Origin: Granulicella sp. S190
GTDB lineage: Bacteria > Acidobacteriota > Terriglobia > Terriglobales > Acidobacteriaceae
Assembly: GCF_009766095.1 (NCBI RefSeq)
Contig: NZ_LMUD01000019.1
Span: 5,081-57,903 of the forward strand
DNA: 52,823 nt
Reading direction: 5' to 3'
Below, in pieces: positions 28,006-35,747 of the stretch; within the stretch, counting starts at the first letter, position 1; each line of letters opens with the position of its first letter. The notes below the pieces were generated by a model that was given only the letters and a program-made list of their open reading frames with translations, was not told the DNA's origin and did not search any database. Both the position numbers and the translations under genes were made by a program.

Positions 28006-28032
28006 GTATCGGCGAAGCCAGAGCAATCTTGA
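28006..28032 (-). promoter_or_regulatory. Sigma-28 (FliA)-like promoter for cheY-cheX
   Basis: On the minus strand TCAAGATT (28032-28025) is followed after exactly 11 bases by GCCGATAC (28013-28006). The consensus is TAAAGTTT-N11-GCCGATAA; six of eight and seven of eight bases match. The cheY start codon is about 32 bases downstream. Confidence 0.6.
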
Positions 28033-28104
28033 ATCGCGGTTCCCTTAGCGCTTTCTAACCATCCTTCCTCCGGCTTCGGCCACCGAAGTGCATAAGTCCG
28101 TGGC

Positions 28105-28860
28105 ATGGACAGTGGACTCTATGCAGCATATACAGGACTCCTGGCGAGGACGCAGGCACTCGATACAGCGGCCAATAATCTGGCCAATGCAGGAACCTCC
28201 GGTTTTCGCGCCCAGCGTGAGTACTTCAGAGGAGTGCTCGCCGGCGGCATCGATCAGGATCCTGAGACTGCGTCCCAGGTCGGTCAGTCGGTTAATGGCT
28301 TCGGAGTTCTGGGCGGGGACAGACTGGATCTTGAACAGGGCGAGTTGAAGGCAACGGGCAATCCGCTTGATCTTGCCCTGGAGGGACAGGGATTCTTCGC
28401 CATCCAAACGGCCAACGGCGTCCGGTATACCAGAGACGGCGCGTTCTCCCGCTCCGCCAAAGGCATACTTCAGACCAGCGAGGCGGAGCCTGTGCTCGAT
28501 GCCAACCTGAAGCCTATTACCATCCCTACCGGGAACGTCTACGTTTCCTCCGATGGCAGCATCTCCGTCTCTACGGCGGATGGCAGCGTAATCGTCGGGA
28601 AAGTAGGCGCATTCGACTTTGCGGATAAGTCAGCTCTTACCGCAGAGGGGTCGAACCGTTTTTCTGCAAATGGAGCCAAGCCGGTCGCGGCTACTGCCTC
28701 GGTCGAACAGGGCTCTGTGGAAGGTGCCAATGAAGATGCGGTTCACGGCACGATGCAGCTGGTGCTGGTGCAACGACAGGCAGAGATGATGCAGAAGGCT
28801 TTGAGTGTTTTCAATAACGACTTCGATAAGACCGCATCAGAGGATCTTCCTCGAGTCTGA
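28105..28860 (+). CDS. flgF: Flagellar basal-body rod protein FlgF
   Basis: FlgF forms part of the proximal/distal rod in the periplasm and is exported by the flagellar type III system, so it has no signal peptide. The 251-residue protein starts with the rod/hook family motif MDSGLYAAYTGLLARTQALDTAANNLANAGTSGFRAQ. The core motif LDLALEGQGFFAIQTANG-YTRDG matches FlgF/FlgG, and the C-terminal helix (LVLVQRQAEMMQKAL) completes the coiled stem. It is shorter and less typical than FlgG, which follows after 44 bases, and this order fits FlgF. There is no obvious ribosome-binding site before ATG 28105. Confidence 0.92.
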   Translation: MDSGLYAAYTGLLARTQALDTAANNLANAGTSGFRAQREYFRGVLAGGIDQDPETASQVGQSVNGFGVLGGDRLDLEQGELKATGNPLDLALEGQGFFAIQTANGVRYTRDGAFSRSAKGILQTSEAEPVLDANLKPITIPTGNVYVSSDGSISVSTADGSVIVGKVGAFDFADKSALTAEGSNRFSANGAKPVAATASVEQGSVEGANEDAVHGTMQLVLVQRQAEMMQKALSVFNNDFDKTASEDLPRV

Positions 28861-28904
28861 AGAGATCCCGAAAGTTTCTGGAGCTTTACAAAAAGGAGTT
28901 TGAG

Positions 28905-29693
28905 ATGATTCGTGCTTTATATACGGCGGCAAGTGGGATGAGTGCCCAGCAGACAAATCTGGATACGATCGCAAATAACCTGGCGAACTCGGGGACGGCT
29001 GGCTTTCGGCAGCGTCAGGTGCAGTTTGAAGACATGATCTATCAGAACCTGGTCACACCTGGATCTGCCGAGACGCAACAGACGTTGTCGGCAGGGCTGC
29101 AAGTTGGCCTTGGCACCAAGACGGCTTCGAGCGAGGTGATTATGACCCAGGGCGATCCGAACAACACAGGCAATACCTATGACCTTGAGATTCAGGGCTC
29201 GGGCTTTTTTCAGGTGTCGCTGCCCGATGGGACGATTGCCTATACGCGGGCGGGCAACTTTCATTTGAACAGTCAGGGCACCATCGTGACCACGGAAGGA
29301 GACACTGTTCTGCCTGCGATCACGATTCCTTCGAATGCTGGTCCGGTGACGATCTCTCAGTACGGGGTGGTGACGGCGACGCTTCCCGGGCAGACCAACG
29401 CAGCGCAGCTAGGGACGATCCAGCTGGCAACCTTCCCGAATCCGGGGGGACTGAACTCGATTGGAAGTAACTTGTTACAGCAGACGGCGGCATCAGGCAA
29501 TCCGATCACGGATAGTCCAGGCGGCACCAGCGGAATGGGAACACTGCAGCAGGGCTATCTGGAGAATTCGAACGTCGATGTGGTCGCCGAGTTTGTGCAG
29601 ATGATTCTGGCCCAGCGTGCGTATGAGAGTAACTCCAAGGTGATCCACGTCGCTGACGACATGTACTCGCAGATCAATGGCCTGGTGAGATAG
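28905..29693 (+). CDS. flgG: Flagellar distal rod protein FlgG
   Basis: FlgG builds the distal rod that passes through the P and L rings. The 262-residue length is the standard one. MIRALYTAASGMSAQQTNLDTIANNLANSGTAGFRQRQ is the textbook N-terminus. The segment FEDMIYQNLVTPG, the core DLEIQGSGFFQV and the C-terminal NVDVVAEFVQMILAQRAYESNSKVI are all intact. AAAGGAG precedes the ATG. It lies between flgF and flgA with six bases to the latter, clearly in one operon. Confidence 0.98.
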   Translation: MIRALYTAASGMSAQQTNLDTIANNLANSGTAGFRQRQVQFEDMIYQNLVTPGSAETQQTLSAGLQVGLGTKTASSEVIMTQGDPNNTGNTYDLEIQGSGFFQVSLPDGTIAYTRAGNFHLNSQGTIVTTEGDTVLPAITIPSNAGPVTISQYGVVTATLPGQTNAAQLGTIQLATFPNPGGLNSIGSNLLQQTAASGNPITDSPGGTSGMGTLQQGYLENSNVDVVAEFVQMILAQRAYESNSKVIHVADDMYSQINGLVR

Positions 29694-29699
29694 GACGCT

Positions 29700-30239
29700 A
29701 TGTCCACTATTTTTTCGAAGCTAAAGACGATCGCTTCCGTTTTCGTCGTGCTGAACGGAGTGGGCCTTGCGCATACAGCCTTTGCGGGGTGCTATAAGAC
29801 TCCCTTGGAGGCGGTCGCGGCGGGTACCAAGACTTCGAGCGGGTCCTCGATCCCAGAAGACGGTGGCTATCGCGTGGCTAGAGTTCAGACGGACCTGGTG
29901 CTGGGAAGGTCGTGGGCGATGATTGTGGCCTGTGATCATCCGGGGTGGCCTGCGATCGCTGTTCCCCAAGGGGAGGTAAAGCTCACGGAGCGGCTAGAGG
30001 AGCAGAAGAGCGCGAGAAGTAGTGCTGTAAATGTTTTGGTGCGGGCAGGCGATGTCGTTCGGCTCTGGAGGCAGGAGAGTCGTTTGCGGATCGAAGTTGC
30101 CGGAGTGTCGGAGCAGAATGGCGGCCTGGGCAGCTTGGTAAGAGTTCGACTGTTGCGCACGGAGAGAGACGACCAAGGCGCTATGGGAGAACTCTCGGGC
30201 ATCGTTCGAGGGCCATCAGACGTGGAGATAAGACCATGA
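29700..30239 (+). CDS. flgA: Flagellar P-ring assembly chaperone FlgA
   Basis: FlgA is a periplasmic chaperone needed to assemble FlgI into the P ring. The 179-residue protein has a signal peptide (cleavage near AFAG, residue 30). The N-terminal part is divergent. The C-terminal SAF-type domain (residues about 105-179) shows VLVRAGDVVRLWRQE, RIEVAGVSEQNGGLGSLVRVRLL and GIVRGPSDVEI, the FlgA pattern. It starts six bases after flgG and overlaps flgH by four (ATGA), so expression is coupled to ring synthesis. Confidence 0.9.
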   Translation: MSTIFSKLKTIASVFVVLNGVGLAHTAFAGCYKTPLEAVAAGTKTSSGSSIPEDGGYRVARVQTDLVLGRSWAMIVACDHPGWPAIAVPQGEVKLTERLEEQKSARSSAVNVLVRAGDVVRLWRQESRLRIEVAGVSEQNGGLGSLVRVRLLRTERDDQGAMGELSGIVRGPSDVEIRP

Positions 30240-31021
30240 AGAAATTTGTACCGATAGCTTCTGCTTCTGGATTGCAGTCGGCATCGGGGCAGAGGCAACG
30301 CCGCTTCGCGCCGAGAAGTGCTGAATGGCTCCTGTTGATCGTCGCGATTCCCTCGTTGCATGCCCAGACCGCAGCCATCAAAAAAATGATGGAGCCGAAG
30401 CCAAATGTTGCGGCCGTGTCGTTGTCGTCCTACCTGGAGAGGGTGCGCGCGGAGAACTCGAATGTGCAGCCTGCGCCTGGTTCTATCTGGACCGATAGCG
30501 GAAGACTTACTCGTATCAGTACGGATGTCAGAGCCATGCGACCGCATGATCTGATCTCGGTGGTGGTCTCCGAGAGCCTTGCGGCTTCGACCGACGGCAC
30601 GGTGAAGAACTCTCGAGCCTCGAACGCCAGCTCCGCGATCTCCGGTCTTATTGGGACTTTACATGCGGGGAATGCCTTGCAGAATCTGATCAACCAAACG
30701 TCTTCGTCAGGTTTGAATGCGCAGGGTACAAGTGCGACTAATTCAAGCCTTAGCACTACGTTTGGCGGGCAGGTGATTGAAGTTTTGCCGAATGGGATGC
30801 TGGTGATCGAGGCGGCGCGACAGGTTGAGTTCAGCCAGCAGACGCAGACGATTATGCTGCGCGGGCTGGTTCGGCCGGAAGACATCTCACAGCAGAACCA
30901 GGTTCTATCTACCGCCATCTCCAGCCTAGAGCTTGAGGTGCGCGGGAAGGGAATTATCAACGACTATACCCACCGTCAGAACGCGCTGGTTCGGATTCTA
31001 CAAAAGGTGCTGATCTTCTAA
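30236..31021 (+). CDS. flgH: Flagellar L-ring protein FlgH without lipobox
   Basis: FlgH forms the outer-membrane L ring around the rod. The core motifs SIWTDSGRLTRISTDVRAMRPHDLISVVVSES, STTFGGQVIEVLPNGMLVIEA and LRGLVRPEDIS with the ending RILQKVLIF are diagnostic. The N-terminus is unusual: a basic stretch, a hydrophobic segment (WLLLIVAIPSLHAQ) and no cysteine anywhere in the 261 residues, so it cannot be a lipoprotein as FlgH is in enterobacteria. Cleavage by signal peptidase I at LHAQ is likely. It overlaps flgA by four bases and flgI by one. Confidence 0.96.
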   Translation: MKKFVPIASASGLQSASGQRQRRFAPRSAEWLLLIVAIPSLHAQTAAIKKMMEPKPNVAAVSLSSYLERVRAENSNVQPAPGSIWTDSGRLTRISTDVRAMRPHDLISVVVSESLAASTDGTVKNSRASNASSAISGLIGTLHAGNALQNLINQTSSSGLNAQGTSATNSSLSTTFGGQVIEVLPNGMLVIEAARQVEFSQQTQTIMLRGLVRPEDISQQNQVLSTAISSLELEVRGKGIINDYTHRQNALVRILQKVLIF

Positions 31022-32211
31022 TGAGGAGCTTTATGAGTGTTGCTCGCAATCCGGCAGGACTAGAACGCAGGGGAGTACAGATAGAACTTTCGATCTGCCT
31101 GGTGTGTCTGTCTCTTCTTTCTTCCGCGCCGTTAGCGTGTGCGCTCTCGTCCGAGCCGGGTACAACCGCGCCTGCAAGGGAGGCGAGGATCAAAGATATC
31201 GCCTCCATCGAAGGGATTCGCGACAATCAGTTGGTGGGATACGGCATCGTCGTTGGCCTGCAGGGGACAGGAGATAGTCAGCAGACGACCTTTCCGGCGC
31301 AGACGCTGGCCTCGACGCTGCTTCGCATGGGGGTGAGCGTGCCGGCGTCGGCAATTCGGGTACAGAATCTGGCTGCAGTCTTTGTTTCGGCGACGCTGCC
31401 ACCCTTCTCTCGTCCCGGCACGAAGCTGGATATTACGGTCTCCTCCGCGGGCGATGCGAGAAGCCTCGAAGGGGGCCTGCTGTTGATGACTCCACTCTAT
31501 GGATCGGACGGCAAGATCTACGCGCAGGCCCAAGGGCCGCTGGTGGTTGGCGGCTATTCGATCAACGTGAACGGGAATGTGAAGCAATACAACCATCCGA
31601 ATACTGCCAGGGTTCCCTTTGGGGCTATGGTCGAGCGTGGGATTCCGCTGGATCTGGGGGGAAGGAGGCAGTTCTCGCTGCTGCTGAACGACGCTGATTT
31701 CAGGAGCGCGGAGGCGATGGCTTCTGCGATTAATCGTTCGTTAGGGCGGCCTGCTGCCCATGTTCTGGACAGTCGAAGCGTGGACCTCGAGGTCGCGGCG
31801 GGCGAGGAGATTCCGGCGCTGCTGGCGGAGGTGGAGTCGATCGAGGTGCCTGTGTTTCCTCGAGCGAAGGTGGTGGTGAATGAACGCACGGGAACCGTTG
31901 TTATTGGAGGCACCGTGGTTCTGCAGCCGGTTTCGATTCTGCATGGCGGGCTGGCGGTGAACGTGGTGAGCGAGTTCCAGGTGTCGCAGCCGGGTGCATT
32001 TTCCTCCGGCGGGAGTACCCAGGTTGTGCAGCAGACGAGGGTCGAGGCTCAAGACAAACCGGTGAACCGGATTGAGCTGAAGCAGGGAGCCACGGTGGAT
32101 GATCTGGTGCGAAGCCTGCAGACGATCGGGGCCTCGGCACGGGATGTCATCTCGATCTTGCAGGCGATGAAGTCTGCGGGGGCGCTCGAAGCGGAGATAG
32201 AGGTTCTATGA
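31021..32211 (+). CDS. flgI: Flagellar P-ring protein FlgI
   Basis: FlgI makes the periplasmic P ring in the peptidoglycan layer. The 396-residue protein carries a signal peptide with a rather long n-region (residues about 1-42). The mature part opens with ARIKDIASIEGIRDNQLVGYGIVVGLQGTGD, the family's most conserved segment. PFSRPGTKLDITVSSAGDARSLEGG, GGYSINVNGNVKQYNHPNTARVPFGAMVER and the C-terminal VDDLVRSLQTIGASARDVISILQAMKSAGAL are all present. The start codon overlaps the flgH stop (TAATG). Confidence 0.98.
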   Translation: MRSFMSVARNPAGLERRGVQIELSICLVCLSLLSSAPLACALSSEPGTTAPAREARIKDIASIEGIRDNQLVGYGIVVGLQGTGDSQQTTFPAQTLASTLLRMGVSVPASAIRVQNLAAVFVSATLPPFSRPGTKLDITVSSAGDARSLEGGLLLMTPLYGSDGKIYAQAQGPLVVGGYSINVNGNVKQYNHPNTARVPFGAMVERGIPLDLGGRRQFSLLLNDADFRSAEAMASAINRSLGRPAAHVLDSRSVDLEVAAGEEIPALLAEVESIEVPVFPRAKVVVNERTGTVVIGGTVVLQPVSILHGGLAVNVVSEFQVSQPGAFSSGGSTQVVQQTRVEAQDKPVNRIELKQGATVDDLVRSLQTIGASARDVISILQAMKSAGALEAEIEVL

Positions 32212-32531
32212 CGATTGATCCGGAGATTACAGTATCACCGCCTACCGCGGCTCAGGCTCAGAAGCAGGCGAAGCTGGTCGATGCAGCCCAGCAATTTGAA
32301 GCGACGATGTTGCAGGAGCTGCTCAAGCCGATGCAACAGGGGCATAGCAGCTGGGGCGAGGAAGATAGCGGCGACTCGGGTTCGGACACCATGAGCAGCT
32401 TCGGGACTGAGGCTATTGCAAAGGCCATCTCGAAGGGAGGCGGCTTTGGGATCGCTCGAAGGGTCGTCGAACAGGTGACGCAGGAGCATCAACAACACTC
32501 ACTCAAAAAGGAGTCGGGTACTAAAGTTTGA
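32208..32531 (+). CDS. flgJ: FlgJ rod-binding domain protein (no muramidase domain)
   Basis: This 107-residue protein matches only the N-terminal rod-binding domain of FlgJ (AAQQFEATMLQELLKPMQQ and a Gly/Ser acidic loop, then AIAKAISKGGGFGIARRVVEQV), which caps the growing rod. The C-terminal beta-N-acetylglucosaminidase domain of enterobacterial FlgJ is missing, as in many phyla. A separate lytic enzyme must open the peptidoglycan. It overlaps flgI by four bases (ATGA). Its stop codon overlaps the -35 element of the sigma-28-like promoter for flgM. Confidence 0.9.
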   Translation: MTIDPEITVSPPTAAQAQKQAKLVDAAQQFEATMLQELLKPMQQGHSSWGEEDSGDSGSDTMSSFGTEAIAKAISKGGGFGIARRVVEQVTQEHQQHSLKKESGTKV

Positions 32532-32548
32532 GGAGTGGGCGCCGATAG
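32522..32548 (+). promoter_or_regulatory. Sigma-28 (FliA) promoter for flgM-flgK-flgL
   Basis: TAAAGTTT (32522-32529), 11 bases, then GCCGATAG (32541-32548) matches the FliA consensus TAAAGTTT-N11-GCCGATAA at 15 of 16 positions. It overlaps the flgJ stop and lies 23 bases before the flgM ATG. Confidence 0.88.
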
Positions 32549-32570
32549 AGTCAAGTAGACGGAGGCTCCC

Positions 32571-32888
32571 ATGAGCTATGCAAGTGGAATCGGCGGTCAA
32601 GAGACAGCAAACGGGATCGCTTTATCTGAGACGCATGCGGTTGTACCGGCGAACATATCCGGGGCTGTGGCTAACAAAGACGACAAAGATAACGGCAGCA
32701 GCACAGCGGTAGGGCACTCTGACGAGACAGCTTTGAGTTCGGCTGGAGGGTTTGTCTTTCAGTCTTTGGAGACTTCAGATACGCGAACCGCGAAGGTTTC
32801 GTCTCTGCAAGAGGCGATTGCCGCAGGAAGTTATTCCGTGTCGTCTTCTGACGTAGCGGACAGGATTTTTGAAACTTTACTGAAGTGA
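32571..32888 (+). CDS. flgM: Anti-sigma-28 factor FlgM
   Basis: FlgM binds and blocks the flagellar sigma factor FliA until the hook is finished, then is exported. The 105-residue protein is low-complexity and mostly disordered at the N-terminus. The C-terminus has the family signature DTRTAKVSSLQEAIAAGSYSVSSSDVADRIFETLL. CGGAGG lies shortly before the ATG. It is directly preceded by a near-perfect sigma-28 promoter, giving the known arrangement in which FlgM is made under the factor it inhibits. It is followed 110 bases later by flgK. Confidence 0.9.
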   Translation: MSYASGIGGQETANGIALSETHAVVPANISGAVANKDDKDNGSSTAVGHSDETALSSAGGFVFQSLETSDTRTAKVSSLQEAIAAGSYSVSSSDVADRIFETLLK

Positions 32889-32965
32889 CGATAGCGATGG
32901 ATTCGAAGGTGGCTGACCTGTCAGCGTTGCCTTGACTTGAGTCTGTCTTTACTTCTTCTACCTGA

Positions 32966-32995
32966 ACGAGAGAGATACGAGAGAGATACGAGAGA
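32966..32995 (+). repeat. 11-base tandem repeat (2.7 copies) before flgK
   Basis: The unit ACGAGAGAGAT repeats at 32966-32976 and 32977-32987, with a partial third copy from 32988 to 32995. It ends four bases before the flgK ATG, and the purine-rich GAGAGA runs may serve as the ribosome-binding site. Confidence 0.85.
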
Positions 32996-32998
32996 CCG

Positions 32999-34414
32999 AT
33001 GGGCACACTCACTTCACTATTGAATATTGCAAGCGAGGCGCTGCTGGCAGATCAAGCGGCCTTGAACGCGACCGCCAATAACGTTGCGAACCAGTCTACC
33101 CCAGGCTATACCCGCGAGGTCACCAGCTTCGAGTCGGGCGATTCGGTCACCATCAGCGGAGGAGGGGTCCAGAGCTCCGGCGTCACGGCCACCGTCTCTT
33201 CGCTGCGGGACCGGGTGCTTGAGCAGCGCGTGCAGCAACAGACCCAGAGTACGGCGCAGAGTTCTGCACTGCAATCTGCCCTGCAGCAGGTGGAGAGTAT
33301 CTTTTCTCTTGGGACCGATGCGACGGGTTCGTCTGCGGTAACTTCATCGCAACTTGGTACGGCGATCAATAGCTTCTTCAGCTCCCTCTCGGCCCTGGAG
33401 TCTAATCCTTCGGATACCTCGACACGGCAGAACGTACTGACGACAGCAAGTGCGCTGGCTGGCGCGTTCAACAGTGCGTCGAGTCAACTTTCGCAGATAT
33501 CCTCCAGCCTCAATCAACAGGTCAGCGGCGACGTCACCCAGGTGAACTCGCTTACCTCTTCGATAGCCGCACTCAACGCAAAGATCGCCAGCGCCAGTCC
33601 GAATGGCGATGCGGGTACGCTCGAAGATCAGCGTCAGGAAGACATCGATCAACTGTCGCAACTGGTTGGCTTGGATCAGATTTCGACGTCGCAGAATGGT
33701 ATTTCGTTGACGACCAGTAGCGGCGCGGTTCTAGTCAGTGGCGATCAATCCTTCAAGGTGAGCACAACCCAGGTAGGTGGAAACACAGATGTGTTGGCAG
33801 GGGATCCTCCACAGGATGTGACTGCGAATCTTACCGGGGGAGATCTGGGCGGAGCGCTACAGGCAAGAGATCAATACTTGCCAAGCTATTCGACTGCGCT
33901 GGACAACCTGGCGTTTTCTCTTGGGAGTGCATTGAATGCGCAGAATGAATTGGGCGTAGACAGCAGTGGGAATCCGGGTGCGGCAATCTTCAGCCTTCCA
34001 ACGAGTGCTACCGGCGCTGCTGCATCAATCGCGGTCTCCGCAACCTCTCCAGGCGCGGTAGCCGCTGCTACTTCTGGCGAGGGCTCGTCGGGTAATGATA
34101 ATGCCACCGCTCTCGCGAATCTTTCCACGCAGGATGTGGTTGCAGGTCAGACTGCTGTGGGTTTTCTTGCGTCTTTTCTGGGGCAGGTGGGCAGCGATGC
34201 TTCTGCAGCGACCACGGATTCTACAAACCAGCAGACTGCACTTACGCAGCTTACGACGCAGCGCGATGCGCTCTCGAGCGTCTCTTCCGATGAAGAGGCT
34301 TCGAACCTGACGCAGTATCAACGCTCGTATCAAGCGGCGTCCCAGGTGTTCTCTATCGTGAATACGCTGTTTGCGAGTGCAATCAACCTTGGAGTGGAGA
34401 CCTCCGTGAGCTAA
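32999..34414 (+). CDS. flgK: Flagellar hook-associated protein FlgK
   Basis: FlgK (HAP1) joins the hook to the filament together with FlgL. The 471-residue protein begins with SLLNIASEALLADQAALNATANNVANQSTPGYTRE, the standard FlgK N-terminal helix. A second conserved segment is SSLRDRVLEQRVQQQTQ. The C-terminal half ends in the coiled SNLTQYQRSYQAASQVFSIVNTLFASAI typical of hook-associated proteins. The middle is rich in Ser, Thr and Ala and is shorter than in enterobacteria. The only ribosome-binding candidate is the GAGAGA repeat just upstream. Confidence 0.96.
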   Translation: MGTLTSLLNIASEALLADQAALNATANNVANQSTPGYTREVTSFESGDSVTISGGGVQSSGVTATVSSLRDRVLEQRVQQQTQSTAQSSALQSALQQVESIFSLGTDATGSSAVTSSQLGTAINSFFSSLSALESNPSDTSTRQNVLTTASALAGAFNSASSQLSQISSSLNQQVSGDVTQVNSLTSSIAALNAKIASASPNGDAGTLEDQRQEDIDQLSQLVGLDQISTSQNGISLTTSSGAVLVSGDQSFKVSTTQVGGNTDVLAGDPPQDVTANLTGGDLGGALQARDQYLPSYSTALDNLAFSLGSALNAQNELGVDSSGNPGAAIFSLPTSATGAAASIAVSATSPGAVAAATSGEGSSGNDNATALANLSTQDVVAGQTAVGFLASFLGQVGSDASAATTDSTNQQTALTQLTTQRDALSSVSSDEEASNLTQYQRSYQAASQVFSIVNTLFASAINLGVETSVS

Positions 34415-34463
34415 GACTTCACAGCTCTCTTCGACATACTTACTTCCGAATCAGGAGCACATC

Positions 34464-35366
34464 TTGCGAGTTGATCCAAACTACCTTAGTAATCTGAGCG
34501 GGGCACTCAACCAGTCCAGTGCAGCGCTGGATAACTTGACGTCGGAGCTATCGAGCGGGTTGAGTATTCAGCTACTTCAAGACAATCCTGTTGCCGTTGC
34601 GCAGAGTACTTTGCTGGCCGGCCAAATCGATCAAACCGATACCTTCGTTCAATCAGCTTCGAGCGATGCCTCGAGACTACAGGTCACCGACTCGACGTTG
34701 GGCGATGTGGTGACCCAGGTGACGCAAGCGCTGTCGCTGGCTGTGGAGGGGAGCAATGGAACCGAGAATGCGACAGATAATGCGAGTGTTGCCCAGTCTC
34801 TCAGCGGGATCTTGAGCCAAGTGATCTCGCTGGCGAACACCAGTTATCAGGGGCAGTTTCTTTTTAGCGGAAGCCAGGGATCGGTTCAGCCATTCACGCT
34901 TGATACCTCGACGACGCCTGCAACTGCGACCTACGCAGGCGATACGAATGTGCAGTTCGTGGAGGCGCCGGGCGGCCAGAAGCTGCAACTCAATCTACCT
35001 GGCTCCTCCGTCTTCGGCTCCGGAAGCTCCGGGGTGATTGGCGCATTGAGTCAACTGATTGCAGATATTTCGAGCGGCGGGCCGACGGCAAGTATTACTA
35101 CTGACACGGCCGCACTGAACACTGCTCTGGGGCAGTTGTCGGATCAGCGCAGTGTTCTCGATAGCTCTTTGAGCCGACTCAACTCTGCCAGCACCTTTGC
35201 ACAAACCACGGAGACCCAGCTGGTGGTAGCACAGGGCAGCTTAGTCTCGGCGAATCCCGAGGAGGTGGCGACGCAGCTGTCGTCTGACGAGACGCAACAT
35301 CAGGCACTGCTCAGTGTCATAAGCAGTCTTGGCAGCCAAGAGGATCTCTTTCAACTGATGAGATAG
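34464..35366 (+). CDS. flgL: Flagellar hook-associated protein FlgL
   Basis: FlgL (HAP3) is the second junction protein. The 300-residue protein begins RVDPNYLSNLSGALNQSSAALDNLTSELSSG, matching the flagellin/FlgL N-terminal helix. IDQTDTFVQSASSDASRLQVTDSTLGDVVTQ follows, and YQGQFLFSGSQ is the FlgL-specific beta segment. The C-terminus (LLSVISSLGSQEDLFQLM) closes the coiled coil. The start is TTG at 34464, with AGGAG seven bases upstream. It is 49 bases after flgK and ends the flagellar block. Confidence 0.95.
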   Translation: MRVDPNYLSNLSGALNQSSAALDNLTSELSSGLSIQLLQDNPVAVAQSTLLAGQIDQTDTFVQSASSDASRLQVTDSTLGDVVTQVTQALSLAVEGSNGTENATDNASVAQSLSGILSQVISLANTSYQGQFLFSGSQGSVQPFTLDTSTTPATATYAGDTNVQFVEAPGGQKLQLNLPGSSVFGSGSSGVIGALSQLIADISSGGPTASITTDTAALNTALGQLSDQRSVLDSSLSRLNSASTFAQTTETQLVVAQGSLVSANPEEVATQLSSDETQHQALLSVISSLGSQEDLFQLMR

Positions 35367-35415
35367 AGAGACCTTCAAGGCCTAAGTGCCTATACTTAAG
35401 GGGGCGAGGAGTTCT

Positions 35416-35643
35416 TTGGGCGAAGAGATCAGGTTTCTTTGGAATGCGACGCGTGGAAATCGGTTGAGGCCCTGGCGAAGCCCTTATCTGCGATGGAGGC
35501 TCGAGACCTATTCGGGACAACGCGCTGAGACGGTGCGAGCGCGTGATTTCTGGAACCTGTTTTGGAGGGACAAGAGACAGTTTTTCCGATTTCTTCGATG
35601 GACGAGAGAGATAAAAAGCTATGCCGGTTCCGACGATAAATAA
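35416..35643 (+). CDS. Small conserved Arg/Trp-rich protein
   Basis: No named family. The predicted protein is about 75 residues, rich in Arg, Trp and Phe (LWNATRGNRLRPWRSPYLRWRLETYSG, then RDFWNLFWRDKRQFFRFLRWTREIKSY). I recall similar short proteins from other Acidobacteria, and the frame is open without a homologous alternative, so I treat it as real. The basic aromatic composition suggests membrane-surface or nucleic-acid contact. TTG 35416 with GAGGAG four bases before is preferred; GTG 35386 would add ten residues. It follows flgL by 49 bases. Confidence 0.55.
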   Translation: MGEEIRFLWNATRGNRLRPWRSPYLRWRLETYSGQRAETVRARDFWNLFWRDKRQFFRFLRWTREIKSYAGSDDK

Positions 35644-35747
35644 AAACGCTTCTGATTCGCATCTTAGAGTTTTGTCTTTCTTTCCAATCGAACAGCTTTA
35701 CTTTTATTTGACAACTAACGCGCTCGAATTAAGGGGAGGCGTTCGTT

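Noticed and set aside
35612..35639. Third sigma-28-like match (TAAAAAGC-N12-GACGATAA)
   Set aside because: The spacer is 12 and the -35 part matches only half the consensus; it also lies inside a coding frame.
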